A DNA stretch of 64,000 bases, taken from Gemmatimonadota bacterium (GTDB lineage: Bacteria; Gemmatimonadota; Gemmatimonadetes; Longimicrobiales; Gaopeijiaceae). This document shows, in pieces, positions 33,128 to 42,489 of this stretch. Below the pieces are notes generated by a model that made no database searches, was not told where the DNA came from, and saw nothing but the letters and a program-made list of their open reading frames with translations. Within the stretch, counting starts at the first letter, position 1. The number at the start of each line of letters is the position of its first letter. Location of the stretch: contig JAJDTB010000039.1 in assembly GCA_022827345.1 (NCBI GenBank), forward strand, positions 235,494 to 299,493, in the 5' to 3' direction. The position numbers and the translations under genes were made by a program.

Positions 33128-33957
33128 CCGCTGCCCCCTTCCGTGCCGGCGCCGTTCGCGTCGCGGACCCGGCCGTCCAGCGTCGGCGCCACGGCGTCTC
33201 GCTCGCGCAGGTATGCGACGAAGACGTCGCGGATGAGGATGTCCAGATCCTCGCGCGGCTGCGCTGCCGCCTCCCACAGCACCGTCCAGGTGCCGCCGCC
33301 GTCCGCCAGGTAGTCGACCGTGGCGAGGCGGTAGGTGAGCGCCGGGTCGATTGCCCGCCCGCCGACGCGCACGTCCACCGCATCGTCGCCGTCCAGCTCC
33401 ATCGTCCACCCCGCGATCGGTTCGCCGCCGCTGAGCGCGATCTCGTCGGCCAGGCGCTCCAGCTGCGATCCTGACAGCGAGAGCACGGTGACGTAGTTCT
33501 CGAAGGGGAGCAGCTCGTAGGCGTGCCGCATCAGGATCGGCCCCCCTGCGATCGGCACCCGGAGGCCCCCATCGTTGAGGAGCACGGCGTGCACCGTATC
33601 GGCGGCCAGGTCCTGCACGACATCGAGCAGCGCATCGGCCACCAGGTTCTCGAGCGTGCCTTCGGGCTCGTCCTTGCCGAATTCGCCGGACGCGTGCGCG
33701 AGCACCTCGGCGAGCTGCTCTCCCAGCCGCTCCCGGTAGGGCGCGATGAGGGCCTCGATATCCGCCGCGGGCTCGATCCCGTCGTCCATGAGAGTGAAGC
33801 CGACGGGGGCTTCCCGCACGGTGAGGACAGGCCCGGGACCGGCCGGCGCGCGATCGCACCCCGCCCACAGCAGCGCGGCGGCGAGCACCCAGCCCTTCCC
33901 TGGGATTCTGCCCGGGACGGCCACGGATCGGCGGGGAGAACGAGTCGATTTCAGCAT
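33124..33957 (-). CDS. 5'-nucleotidase C-terminal (substrate-binding) domain lipoprotein
   Basis: 277 residues from ATG 33957; a start at 34011 is possible. Signal with lipobox LLWAGC makes it a lipoprotein. The mature part is the 5_nucleotid_C domain: [77 protein letters not shown]. In normal UshA-type enzymes this follows the catalytic domain; here it is a separate gene upstream, with a 4-base ATGA overlap, so the two chains are coupled and probably assemble. Confidence 0.85.
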   Translation of the reverse strand: MLKSTRSPRRSVAVPGRIPGKGWVLAAALLWAGCDRAPAGPGPVLTVREAPVGFTLMDDGIEPAADIEALIAPYRERLGEQLAEVLAHASGEFGKDEPEGTLENLVADALLDVVQDLAADTVHAVLLNDGGLRVPIAGGPILMRHAYELLPFENYVTVLSLSGSQLERLADEIALSGGEPIAGWTMELDGDDAVDVRVGGRAIDPALTYRLATVDYLADGGGTWTVLWEAAAQPREDLDILIRDVFVAYLRERDAVAPTLDGRVRDANGAGTEGGSG

Positions 33958-34065
33958 GATGCCAGTCAACTTCGCGGCATCGGGTGTTGCGCGCCACGGC
34001 CCAGGCCCCATCGTACCACGGCTGCACCAGCGCCCACATCACAGTCCCCTCACGCGAGCGATCCC

Positions 34066-35193
34066 ATGTCCCTGGCCCAGTCCCTTCGCGGCGTCCGCGT
34101 CCTCGATCTGTCCCGGCTGCTGCCGGGCCCCTTCCTCACCATGGTCCTCGCCGACCTCGGCGCCGACGTGGTCAAGGTCGAGGAGCCCCGCATGGGGGAC
34201 TACATGCGCGACTTCCCGCCCCGCGGCGAGGGGATGTCGGGCCGCTACCTGACGGTCAACCGCAACAAGCGCTCGGTCGCGGTCGACCTCAAGGACGACG
34301 CTCAGCGCGAGAAGTTCCTGCGGATGGCCGCCCAGGCCGATGTGGTCGTCGAGAGCTTCCGCCCGGGTGTGATGGACCGGCTCGGCGTGGGCTACGAGGC
34401 GCTTCGCGAGCGCAACGCGGGCATCATCCTCTGCTCGATCTCGGGCTACGGACAGACCGGGCCGTACCGCGACCGCGCCGGTCACGACATCAACTACCTG
34501 GCGATGGCGGGCGTCCTGGCGATGAGCGGATCCAGCCCCGACGGCCTTCCCGCGATGGCCGGCGTCCAGATCGCGGACATGGCCGGGGGCGCCATGTGGG
34601 GCGCGATGGGGATCCTCGCCGCCCTGATCGAGCGCGGCCGCACGGGCGAGGGAACCCACCTCGACATCTCGATGACCGAGGGCGCCCTGGCGCTCCTGGC
34701 CAGCGAATTCGGGATCATCGACGCCGAGCCCGCGGTCCCGACCCGCGGCACGGGCCTGCTGAATGGCGGCGCCGCAAGGTACGGCGTCTACCGGACGAGC
34801 GACGGCAGGTACATGAGCGTGGGGGCGCTGGAGCCGCAGTTCCTGAAGCGGCTGGCCGCGGCAGCGGGATTGGAGCTCTCGCGCGGCCCCGACAGCGACG
34901 CCGATCTGCGTGATCAGCTCACCCGGATCATCGCCTCCAGGACCCGCGACGAGTGGGAAGACATCCTCGCGGACTGCGACTGCTGCTGCGAGCCCGTCCT
35001 CGAACTCGACGAGGTGGCCGCGCATCCTCTGCACCGCGAACGCGGCCTCTTCTTCGAGATCGGCGACAGCGGGTCGCCGGGATCGCTACAGGTGCGCACT
35101 CCTCTCGGCATGCCGGATGGGCGGCGTCCCGGTCCGGCGCTGGGCGAGCACAACGACGAGGTGTTTCGGGAGTATGGGGTGCAGGATATGTAA
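34066..35193 (+). CDS. Alpha-methylacyl-CoA racemase-like CaiB/BaiF family protein
   Basis: 375 residues. Class III CoA-transferase fold: [33 protein letters not shown] at the N-terminus. Against the family it looks most like [18 protein letters not shown] (catalytic His), [14 protein letters not shown] (catalytic Asp), [28 protein letters not shown] and [28 protein letters not shown]. It would epimerise 2-methylacyl-CoAs, or transfer CoA between acids. Cytoplasmic. Its TAA stop lies inside the palindrome A2. Confidence 0.85.
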   Translation: MSLAQSLRGVRVLDLSRLLPGPFLTMVLADLGADVVKVEEPRMGDYMRDFPPRGEGMSGRYLTVNRNKRSVAVDLKDDAQREKFLRMAAQADVVVESFRPGVMDRLGVGYEALRERNAGIILCSISGYGQTGPYRDRAGHDINYLAMAGVLAMSGSSPDGLPAMAGVQIADMAGGAMWGAMGILAALIERGRTGEGTHLDISMTEGALALLASEFGIIDAEPAVPTRGTGLLNGGAARYGVYRTSDGRYMSVGALEPQFLKRLAAAAGLELSRGPDSDADLRDQLTRIIASRTRDEWEDILADCDCCCEPVLELDEVAAHPLHRERGLFFEIGDSGSPGSLQVRTPLGMPDGRRPGPALGEHNDEVFREYGVQDM

Positions 35194-35227
35194 TGTTTAC
35201 ATTACATATTGACAAGCGTAGTTGTCA
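35186..35227. repeat. AT-rich double palindrome, element A2
   Basis: Arms ATATGTAATGT (35186-35196) and ACATTACATAT (35199-35209) flank TT; three bases after the core comes TGACAA (35210-35215) ... TTGTCA (35222-35227). Located in the convergent gap between the racemase and the dipeptidase, and containing the racemase stop codon. Same layout as elements at 7.0 and 61.1 kb. Confidence 0.65.
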
Positions 35228-35250
35228 TTTCGGCCGCCTGTGATCCCCCT

Positions 35251-36354
35251 CTACCCTCCCCACACCTCCTCGAACACACGCAGGTAGTTCTCCCCCAGGA
35301 ACTTGACGATCACGTCGTCGGAGTGGCCCCGCGCCGCCAACTCCTCCGTCAGGCGGGGCACCTTCGAGATATCCTCCAGGCTGGCCGGCGCCATCTCCCT
35401 GCCGTAGTGGTCGCTGCCCAGCCCGATGTGGTCGGGGCCCATCACGTCGAGCGCGGTTTCGATGTCGCGCACCACGCTGTCGAGATCTCGGTGGGCGACG
35501 TGGATCAGGCCGAGGACGCCGCCGTTCGCAGCCAGCGCCTCCAGCATCCAGCGGTCGCGGGGCAGCTCGAGGCGGGGGCGGGGGAGCCTGCCGCCGAGGA
35601 GGTCACCGGCTTCGGGCGCCGTGTCCGGGAACATGGTCGGGGTGGTGTGGGACAGGATGACCGGCCTGGTGGTGAGGTCGAGGATCTCGCTGAACCCGAC
35701 CTCGCCGATGTGCACGAGGTCGATGACGATGCCGAGGTCGTCCATCCGGCGCACGGCCTCCTTGCCGAGCGCGGTCAGGCCGCCGCGCCGGTCGGCCGCC
35801 CAGCAGCCGTCGGCGAAGATGTTGCGGCGGGTGTGGGTGAGGCTCGCCGAGCGCAGGCCGAGGCGGTAGTAGAGGTCCAGGAAACGCGGGTCGGTCCCCA
35901 GTGCTTCGCACCCCTCGAAGGTAAGGACGAGAGCGACCCTTCCCTCCTCCTTGGCGCGGCGGATGTCGCCGGCCGTCGTGGCGAGCACGAGCGCGTCGTG
36001 GCGGTCGATCTGGTCATGCAGATTCCACACCATCTCGAAGCCCCGCCGGACGGGGTCGCGCAGCCAGTCGTCGTCGAGGTAGATCGCGCACAGCTGCGCC
36101 GTGATGCCGCCCTCCTGCCAGCGCGGCAGGTCGTACTGTCCCATGGGCCCGAACCACACGGTGTGGGCACCCATCCCGAAGCGGACGAGCGGGTTGTTCT
36201 CGAGACCGGGCGGCGGCTCCCAGTCGAGATCCGGCACCTCGACGCGATCGCCGAGGGACATCTTGCCCTCGGTGACGGGGATCAGGATGTCGCTGTGGCC
36301 ATCGATGACGATGGCGCGGCGGTGGAGTTCGGCGGCGCGCTTCGAAGCCGTCAT
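35251..36354 (-). CDS. Membrane-type dipeptidase (renal dipeptidase family, M19)
   Basis: 367 residues. Zinc dipeptidase motifs: VIDGHSDILIPV, TFEGCEALGTD, LTHTRRNIFADGCWA, VIDLVHIGEVGFSEILDLTTRPVILSHTT and HIGLGSDHYG. No signal peptide is visible, so probably cytoplasmic. It hydrolyses dipeptides, often with D- or dehydro-residues at the C-terminal side. ATG overlaps the CocE gene's stop (ATGA). Confidence 0.9.
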   Translation of the reverse strand: MTASKRAAELHRRAIVIDGHSDILIPVTEGKMSLGDRVEVPDLDWEPPPGLENNPLVRFGMGAHTVWFGPMGQYDLPRWQEGGITAQLCAIYLDDDWLRDPVRRGFEMVWNLHDQIDRHDALVLATTAGDIRRAKEEGRVALVLTFEGCEALGTDPRFLDLYYRLGLRSASLTHTRRNIFADGCWAADRRGGLTALGKEAVRRMDDLGIVIDLVHIGEVGFSEILDLTTRPVILSHTTPTMFPDTAPEAGDLLGGRLPRPRLELPRDRWMLEALAANGGVLGLIHVAHRDLDSVVRDIETALDVMGPDHIGLGSDHYGREMAPASLEDISKVPRLTEELAARGHSDDVIVKFLGENYLRVFEEVWGG

Positions 36355-38174
36355 TCCGACCCTCCCCCCAGCCCGCCCTCGACCACCGGCAGCTCGATGC
36401 GCGATCCGTCCGCACCTCCGCTGTACACAGTCAGCGTGGCCTCGCCGTCGGCGGGCACCGGGTCGAACATGCCCGCGTCCGCCCCGGCGATCGCCACCCG
36501 GATGCGGTGTCCGGCGCGGATCAACGCCGCGATCGGCCAGAGGCGGAAGCTCATCGTCTCGGCCTCGCCGGGCGGCATGGGCTCGGCGTCGGCGCGCGCG
36601 AAGGTGTGGTACGGCTCCTCGCCCTCGAAGTAGGGATTGGGTGAGGCCTTGCGGTGGATCAGCCGCAGCCCGCCCTCGGTCACGTAGCGGCTTCGGCCCT
36701 GCGGATCGACGTCCTCCAGATAAACGAAGAGGGCGCCGTCCTCCCGGTCCGACGCCAGCTTCAGCGTGATCACCGGGTAGCCGGCGATCTGCAGATCGGA
36801 TTCAAGCGGCTCGGTGGTGTATGTGAGCATGCGCGCGTCCATTTCGCCGCGGTCGTCCAGGTTGAGGATCGGCGCGCCCATCTGGGCCATCCAGCGGTTG
36901 CCGGGCCCGGTGGTCACACCGGGGTCGACGGTGTAGTCGTCGCTGCCGGCCGTCGCCGCATCCGGGTCGGCGGTCAATCTCCCGCCCGAGTGCGTGTAGA
37001 AGGTCGTGGTCGTGGTTCCCGCCGGCGGCCAGATCTCGGTGTCGTGATAGGCTTCCTCGCCGAGATTGAAGAAGCGCATCGGCGGCCATTCGTCCACGCC
37101 GTTGTCGTCGCCCTTCAGGTGGTGATCGAAGAAGAGGCGCCGCAGCTCCAGCTGATCGGCCACCGACGGGTCGGGAGGGAGAGGCTCGCCGCTCACCGCA
37201 TAGGGGCTGGCGCTGTACCCGCCGCCGTGGGTCGAGGCCAGAATCAGCACTTTCTGCGGGTTGCTGAAGTGTTGGAAGCGCAGCAGCGTCCCGTCGGCGG
37301 TGCCCGCGTCCAACCAGCTGACGAGGACCAGCATGGGGACGCCGGACCGCTCGATCTCCGCCTTCCAGTGGATCGGGCCGATCTCGGCCCAGCTCTGGCC
37401 GCCGCCGACCACATCGTCCCGGTACTCGGTGTCCAGGACGCTCGCGAACACGTCCGGGTTCGCGGCGTGCTCGGCCACGGCGGCAGCCAGCATCGAACCG
37501 TCCTCGTCCTCGTCCACCCGCCGGACGCCGACCTCCATCGCTTCCACGTCGTTGTCGTCCATCTGGCCGACGAGATCGCCCCACGTCTCGATGAACCCCC
37601 GCGCCAGCAGGCCGTAGGGGCGGATCGGGCTCGGGTAGGCGTCGAAGTCCGACCATCCCGGAATCACAGCTTTCACAGCCGGGTGATTCACGGCGGCCAG
37701 CAGCTCTGCCGTGGTTCCCGTGTACGAGGTGCCGTAGGCGCCGACCGTCCCATCCGACCATGCGCGGGTCACGACCCAATCCACCACGTCGTAGGCATCG
37801 AGGACCTCCTGGCGCCCGTATTCCACGGGCCGCGTGCCGAACGAGGCGCCGCTGCCGCGAGCGTCGACCTTGACCAGCGCGTAGCCGTGAGCGAGGAAGT
37901 GGCGGTCCAGACCCGACAGGGTGTTGATGCGCTCCCCGCTCTCGGGGTCCTCCAGCCCGCGCCGGTAGCGGGTCAGGGTGAGGAGCGCGGGATAGCGTGC
38001 GGCGTCGATGCCGGCGGGCAGGTAGACATCGGTTGCCAGCCGCGTGCCGTCTTCCGCGGTGATGTAGTGGGAGGATACGTTCGGCTCGGCTTGCCGCTCC
38101 GTGGGGGCCTCGCAGGCCAGGAGGATCCCGGCCAGAAGCACGGCCCCGCGGCGCACCGACCCCTTCCCCCTCAC
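36351..38174 (-). CDS. CocE/NonD-family serine hydrolase lipoprotein
   Basis: 607 residues from GTG 38174, which overlaps the preceding amidohydrolase stop (GTGA). Lipobox LAGILLAC makes it a lipoprotein. Alpha/beta hydrolase domain with nucleophile in GAYGTSYTGTTAELLAAVNHP, Asp and His further on (LVSWLDAGTADG, STHGGG), then a C-terminal jelly-roll X-Pro dipeptidyl-peptidase-like domain (about 380-607). The family hydrolyses acyl, ester and Xaa-Pro bonds. Fourth member of a peptide and amide hydrolase cluster on this strand (35.2-41.1 kb). Confidence 0.87.
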   Translation of the reverse strand: MRGKGSVRRGAVLLAGILLACEAPTERQAEPNVSSHYITAEDGTRLATDVYLPAGIDAARYPALLTLTRYRRGLEDPESGERINTLSGLDRHFLAHGYALVKVDARGSGASFGTRPVEYGRQEVLDAYDVVDWVVTRAWSDGTVGAYGTSYTGTTAELLAAVNHPAVKAVIPGWSDFDAYPSPIRPYGLLARGFIETWGDLVGQMDDNDVEAMEVGVRRVDEDEDGSMLAAAVAEHAANPDVFASVLDTEYRDDVVGGGQSWAEIGPIHWKAEIERSGVPMLVLVSWLDAGTADGTLLRFQHFSNPQKVLILASTHGGGYSASPYAVSGEPLPPDPSVADQLELRRLFFDHHLKGDDNGVDEWPPMRFFNLGEEAYHDTEIWPPAGTTTTTFYTHSGGRLTADPDAATAGSDDYTVDPGVTTGPGNRWMAQMGAPILNLDDRGEMDARMLTYTTEPLESDLQIAGYPVITLKLASDREDGALFVYLEDVDPQGRSRYVTEGGLRLIHRKASPNPYFEGEEPYHTFARADAEPMPPGEAETMSFRLWPIAALIRAGHRIRVAIAGADAGMFDPVPADGEATLTVYSGGADGSRIELPVVEGGLGGGSE

Positions 38175-39619
38175 CGCGCCACCTTCATCGAACTGATGAT
38201 CGGATCCACCGGCAGCGCGTCGAGGTCGACCGTCCTCCCCTCCTTGATCACCATGTGGATCGTGCGGTAGTTGTAGGCGCTCGCGAGCGGGTCTTCGTCG
38301 AGGATGACGATGTCGGCCCACTTGCCGGGCGTCAGCGTCCCGATCTCGTCGTCCAGCCAGTAGGCCTCGGCGACGTTGCTAGTGGTTGACTTGAGGATCT
38401 CCATCGGGTCCATCCCCAGCTCCTCCAGCCCGACCAGGGCGTTGAAATGCCCCTCGCCGAGCTTCACGCGCGAATCCACCGTGTCGGACGCCAGCGTCGG
38501 CGACTCGGCCAGCAGCACCGGGTTCTGGATCCCTGCGTCGGTGGACATCAGCAGCTTCGCGCCGGCCTTGATCATGTTGGCCCGGTTGATCGCGCCGATC
38601 TTCATGTACGGGGTGAGCGTGCCGGTCGGGTTGTGCTCCTCGAGGGCGGCCAGGCGGCGCGCGGTGATCGGCAGGACCGAGCACGCGATCCCGCGGTCGA
38701 CCATCTTTTGGATCGACTCCATCGGGATCGGGATTTCGGGCCCGGAGATGCCGCAGTGGGTGATGATGTCCACCCCCGCCTCGATCGCCATGTCGAAGCT
38801 CTCGACCGAGGTGGTATGCGTCTGTACGGTCATGCCCGCGCGGTGCCCCTCCTCGACGATCACGCGCTGCACCCGTTCCGAGAACGAGATCAGGTTCATG
38901 TCGACATGCCCGCTGGCGCCGTACTTGAGGAAGTCCATCCCCAGCGTCGTATAGTTGCGGATCACGTCGGCGACCGAGTCGGGCGTCATCCACAGCAGTT
39001 CGCGCCCCGTTTTCTCCTCCCAGGTGTCGTTGATGCGCTTGACGAACGCCTGGCTCACGTACGGCGCGTGCGACTCGCGGAAGTCGGGCCCAAGCGGTCC
39101 ACTGAACCCGATGATGTTGCCCGCGAGGTAGATCCGGCTCCCTGGCGCCTCGCCCGCGTTGATCATGTCGCGCGCCTGCGCGAGCGCCGCGCGCGGTCCC
39201 CAGGTGTCGAAGACGGTCGTCTGCCCGGTCTTCAGCGCGATCTGGGCCGCCTCGAGAATGATGTCGTGAAGGCGGTGCTCATGCAGGATGAGCGTCTCGA
39301 GGTCGAGGTTGAGGAAGAGATGGAGGTTGCCGTCCATCAGCCCGGGGATGACATACCTGCCCCCGGCATCGATCGTGGTTGCGCCCGCGGGGACAGGGGT
39401 CGAGGAGGCGGGCCCGGCGGCGGTGATCCGCCCGTCGGCGAACACGACTACGCCATCGGTGATGGGCGCGGCCCCTGTGCCGTCGATGACGGTGCCGCCG
39501 GTGATGGCGACGGTCTGGGCCGCGACGCCCGGGGCGATCGCGACGGTGAGGAGCAGTGCAAGTGTGGCACTGAGGGCCGAACTGGCACGGGGGAGTGGAT
39601 TGGCTCGGTGGATGGACAT
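38171..39619 (-). CDS. Secreted amidohydrolase with altered metal motif
   Basis: 482 residues with signal peptide (ALSATLALLLTVAIAPGVAAQ). Amidohydrolase fold: VAITGGTVIDGTGAAPITDG, KYGASGHVDMN (carboxylated-Lys position), VQTHTTS, IITHCGIS and LLMSTDAGIQNP. The usual HxH of the first strand is GLMDGNLHLF here, i.e. Asn replaces the first His (about residue 97). Other ligands are kept. It may hold one metal, or the motif is shifted. Prolidase or imidazolonepropionase-type substrates are typical for relatives. Confidence 0.82.
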   Translation of the reverse strand: MSIHRANPLPRASSALSATLALLLTVAIAPGVAAQTVAITGGTVIDGTGAAPITDGVVVFADGRITAAGPASSTPVPAGATTIDAGGRYVIPGLMDGNLHLFLNLDLETLILHEHRLHDIILEAAQIALKTGQTTVFDTWGPRAALAQARDMINAGEAPGSRIYLAGNIIGFSGPLGPDFRESHAPYVSQAFVKRINDTWEEKTGRELLWMTPDSVADVIRNYTTLGMDFLKYGASGHVDMNLISFSERVQRVIVEEGHRAGMTVQTHTTSVESFDMAIEAGVDIITHCGISGPEIPIPMESIQKMVDRGIACSVLPITARRLAALEEHNPTGTLTPYMKIGAINRANMIKAGAKLLMSTDAGIQNPVLLAESPTLASDTVDSRVKLGEGHFNALVGLEELGMDPMEILKSTTSNVAEAYWLDDEIGTLTPGKWADIVILDEDPLASAYNYRTIHMVIKEGRTVDLDALPVDPIISSMKVAR

Positions 39620-39649
39620 GGCTGACTCCTTTGGTCCTTCGGTAATCCT

Positions 39650-41146
39650 TCAGTCCGCTCTCGGCACCATGCGGGCGCCCTGGGCGATATAGGTCATGCG
39701 CCCGTCCGGACGCGGGTCGAGAAAGCTCATGATCGACGCGGTGGCGTTCCCCTCCGCGTCCGGGTAGGTGAAGGCGTCGTTGCCCACCGGCTTCAACGGA
39801 GCCGGCGGGGTGGGCTCCATCGGCGTGTCGTCGTAGAAGGGGAACTTCGCCCGCAGCGAGACGCCGATCCCGCCGTCCATCTCCACGATCTCGTAGACCT
39901 GGGCGATGTTCTCGTAGCGGCCCGCGTAGCGCGCGATGTCGACCTCGGCCTCGACGATCGGCCGGACCAACGGCGGCGGCGGCGCCACCCCGGCGGCCTC
40001 TTCCATCCACTTGCTGGCGAGCTCGCTGGTCAGCCCGGCGCTGTGCGAGGAGTTCCCGAGCACCGCCACCGCCACGTTGCTCTCCGGGTGCGCAGTCAGG
40101 TTCGCCAGAATGCCGGGCCCGCCGCCCCCGTGCGACACGAAACCACCTTCGGAGAGCATCCAGCCCAGGCCAAACGCCACCGGCGAGCCCTCACCGCGCC
40201 CTCTGGTGGTCTCGGTTCGCATGGCTCGCGCGCTCTCGGGGGAGAGGATCGTGGCCCCGTTCAGGCCGGTTCCGTCACCCATGTGCGTGGCCGCGAACGT
40301 CACCAGCGCGCTGGCCGACATCATCGCCGTGGCACCGGCGGGAGCGAAGCTGATCGGCAGGAAGACGAAGGACGTCCTCACGGGTTCGCCGGTCTCGGGG
40401 TCGGTGAAGTGCCCGACGCTGGCCCGGTGCAGAAGCGCGTCTTCGGGCAGGACGGCGGCGTGCTCCATGCCGAGCGGCTGGAAAATCCGCTCCTTCACCA
40501 GGTCGTACCAGCTGCGCTCCCTGATCCTCTGGCAGAGGTAGCCGGCGATGACCGTCGCCGTGTTGCAGTAGGAGGTGTCGGCCCCGGGCTCGTGGATCAT
40601 GCCCATGTTGGCGAAGCGCGGGATCGCCTTCTCGATGATCTCCTCGTCGTGGCCCTGCTCGGGCACCATCTCGCCGTCGATCCCGCTGGTGTGGTTGACC
40701 AGCATGCCCACCGTGATTCGGGCGAGGTGATTCGGATCGGCAAGCCGCAGTTCCGGCAGGTAGGTCGATACCGGCGCGGCAAGGTCGACCAGCCCATCAT
40801 CCACCATCTGCATGAGCAGCGTGGTGTTGAAGATTTTGGTGATCGATCCGATGTGCATGACGGTCTCGGGCGTCATCGCCACACCGCTGCTGATGTTGGT
40901 GAGGCCGGCCGCCGCGGTGCGGATTTCGCCGTTCGCGAACACGGCCCCGCTGGCGCCGACCACCCCGTGGCGCGCGAGGGCCTCCTGCAGGTCCGCCTGA
41001 AGGGCCGGATCGGTCCCGGCCGGCGCCCGGTCGCCCGATCGGATGCGGTCGGGGACATCCGGTGTGCAGGCCGTGACGCCGGCGACCGCCGGCACCGTCG
41101 CTGCAATCGCGGCGCTCCTGAGGAAGTCTCTGCGGGTCGTGGTCAT
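39650..41146 (-). CDS. Secreted serine hydrolase, class C beta-lactamase type
   Basis: 498 residues from ATG 41146 (AGGAGG 5 bases upstream). Tat signal (TTTRRDFLRSAAIAATVPAVAGVTAC). Beta-lactamase fold: SxxK motif GSITKIFN, YxN motif SYCNTATVIAG, late HGGGGPG block in place of KTG. A C-terminal extension (about 390-498) adds a beta-rich domain with RYAGRYENIAQVYEI. Such proteins include D-aminopeptidases, esterases and penicillin-binding proteins; the true substrate is open. First gene of the cluster that continues to the dipeptidase. Confidence 0.87.
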   Translation of the reverse strand: MTTTRRDFLRSAAIAATVPAVAGVTACTPDVPDRIRSGDRAPAGTDPALQADLQEALARHGVVGASGAVFANGEIRTAAAGLTNISSGVAMTPETVMHIGSITKIFNTTLLMQMVDDGLVDLAAPVSTYLPELRLADPNHLARITVGMLVNHTSGIDGEMVPEQGHDEEIIEKAIPRFANMGMIHEPGADTSYCNTATVIAGYLCQRIRERSWYDLVKERIFQPLGMEHAAVLPEDALLHRASVGHFTDPETGEPVRTSFVFLPISFAPAGATAMMSASALVTFAATHMGDGTGLNGATILSPESARAMRTETTRGRGEGSPVAFGLGWMLSEGGFVSHGGGGPGILANLTAHPESNVAVAVLGNSSHSAGLTSELASKWMEEAAGVAPPPPLVRPIVEAEVDIARYAGRYENIAQVYEIVEMDGGIGVSLRAKFPFYDDTPMEPTPPAPLKPVGNDAFTYPDAEGNATASIMSFLDPRPDGRMTYIAQGARMVPRAD

Positions 41147-41283
41147 CGGATCCTCCTGGGTTGCGACCGGGAAACAGCGGGCCGCACCGCGCCGCACGGC
41201 GCGCGCACGTACGAATGCCAGAATAGGTTGCGCGCCACTTCGCCGCCAACCGCAGCGGCTCGAATCGTTACCGAATTGACACC

Positions 41284-42489
41284 ATGCCCGTCACCCTTTC
41301 ACGGGATCATTCCGGAATGCATGATTCCTCTCTCTCGGTCGTCGACATCACGTCGTTCTTCTCGGCGTCGGCGTCGGGCGGTGTCCGCACCTATCTGACC
41401 GCCAAGGCGCGGGCGCTCAGGCGGCCCGGGATTCGCCACGCCATCGTGGTTCCCGGCGAAACGACAGGGGTCCAGGAGTGGCATGGCTCGACGCTGTATA
41501 GGATTCGCAGCCCCGAGCTTCCCTTCGCGCCGGCCTACCGCCAGCTGATCGACTGGCGGGCGGTGGCCGAGGTCTTCGACGCGGTACAGCCGTCCGTCGT
41601 GGAAGTCGGAAGCCCCTTCGGAGATCCCGGCGTGACCCGTCGCGCGCTCGATGGACGGCGGGTTGCCGTTGTGGGGTTCTATCATGCCGATCTCGTCCGC
41701 ACATTCGCCGAACCCTTCGTGAAAAGCACGGTCCTCGCCCCGCTGCGGGTGATGCTCAGGATGACCGCGCGGCGCATGATCCGGTCCATCTACAACCGTT
41801 TCGACGCGACCGTGTGCGCGTCGCCCCGGCTCGTGAGGGAGTTGCGCTCCCTGGGCGTTCGCCGGGTCACCGAAGTGCCGCTCGGGGTCGATCTCCGGCT
41901 ATTCAGACCGCTGGGCAACGGCGGCCGCAACGGCCCTCCGCTCCTGCCCAACGGCGCCCCGGTCGCCCTCTACGTGGGCAGGATCTGCCCCGAGAAGCGC
42001 CTCGACGTGCTCCTCGACGGGCATGCGCTGCTGCCCCGGAGCGAGCGGCCGCACCTGGTTCTGGTCGGCGATGGCAACATCCGCGACCGGATCGCGGGGC
42101 GGGTCAAGGAAGGCGGCGGGGTCACGCTCCTGCCGTACGTGACCGACCGCAACGAACTGGTGCGGCTCTACAACGCCGCCGACTACTACGTGGCGCCCGG
42201 ACCGGGCGAGACCTTCGGCCTTTCCATCGCCGAGGCGCTGGCGTGCGGGCTGCCGGTGCTCTGCGTCGGCCGGGGCGCGGGACCCGACCGCATCGATGGA
42301 TCCGGGGCCGGCGAACTGTACCGCCACGGCGATCCCGCCGACGTCGCGCGGGGCCTCAGGGCCATGAACCGCCACCTGACACCGGATGCTCGCGCACGTG
42401 CACGCGCGCACGCCGAGCAGACGCTCGACTGGTCGGTGACCTTCGACCGGCTCCTGGCCCTCTACGACCGACTGGCAACGCGCTCTTGA
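41284..42489 (+). CDS. GT4-family glycosyltransferase
   Basis: 401 residues. Two Rossmann domains: N-terminal part with SGGVRTYLTAKARALRRPGIRHAIVVPGE, C-terminal with ALYVGRICPEKRLDVLLDGHALL, HLVLVGDGNIRDR and the sugar-nucleotide motif PGPGETFGLSIAEALACGLPVL (EX7E). It transfers a sugar from a nucleotide donor, probably to a lipid or surface glycan. The start at 41284 lacks a ribosome binding site; an internal ATG at 41317 is an option. The following gene overlaps its stop. Confidence 0.88.
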   Translation: MPVTLSRDHSGMHDSSLSVVDITSFFSASASGGVRTYLTAKARALRRPGIRHAIVVPGETTGVQEWHGSTLYRIRSPELPFAPAYRQLIDWRAVAEVFDAVQPSVVEVGSPFGDPGVTRRALDGRRVAVVGFYHADLVRTFAEPFVKSTVLAPLRVMLRMTARRMIRSIYNRFDATVCASPRLVRELRSLGVRRVTEVPLGVDLRLFRPLGNGGRNGPPLLPNGAPVALYVGRICPEKRLDVLLDGHALLPRSERPHLVLVGDGNIRDRIAGRVKEGGGVTLLPYVTDRNELVRLYNAADYYVAPGPGETFGLSIAEALACGLPVLCVGRGAGPDRIDGSGAGELYRHGDPADVARGLRAMNRHLTPDARARARAHAEQTLDWSVTFDRLLALYDRLATRS

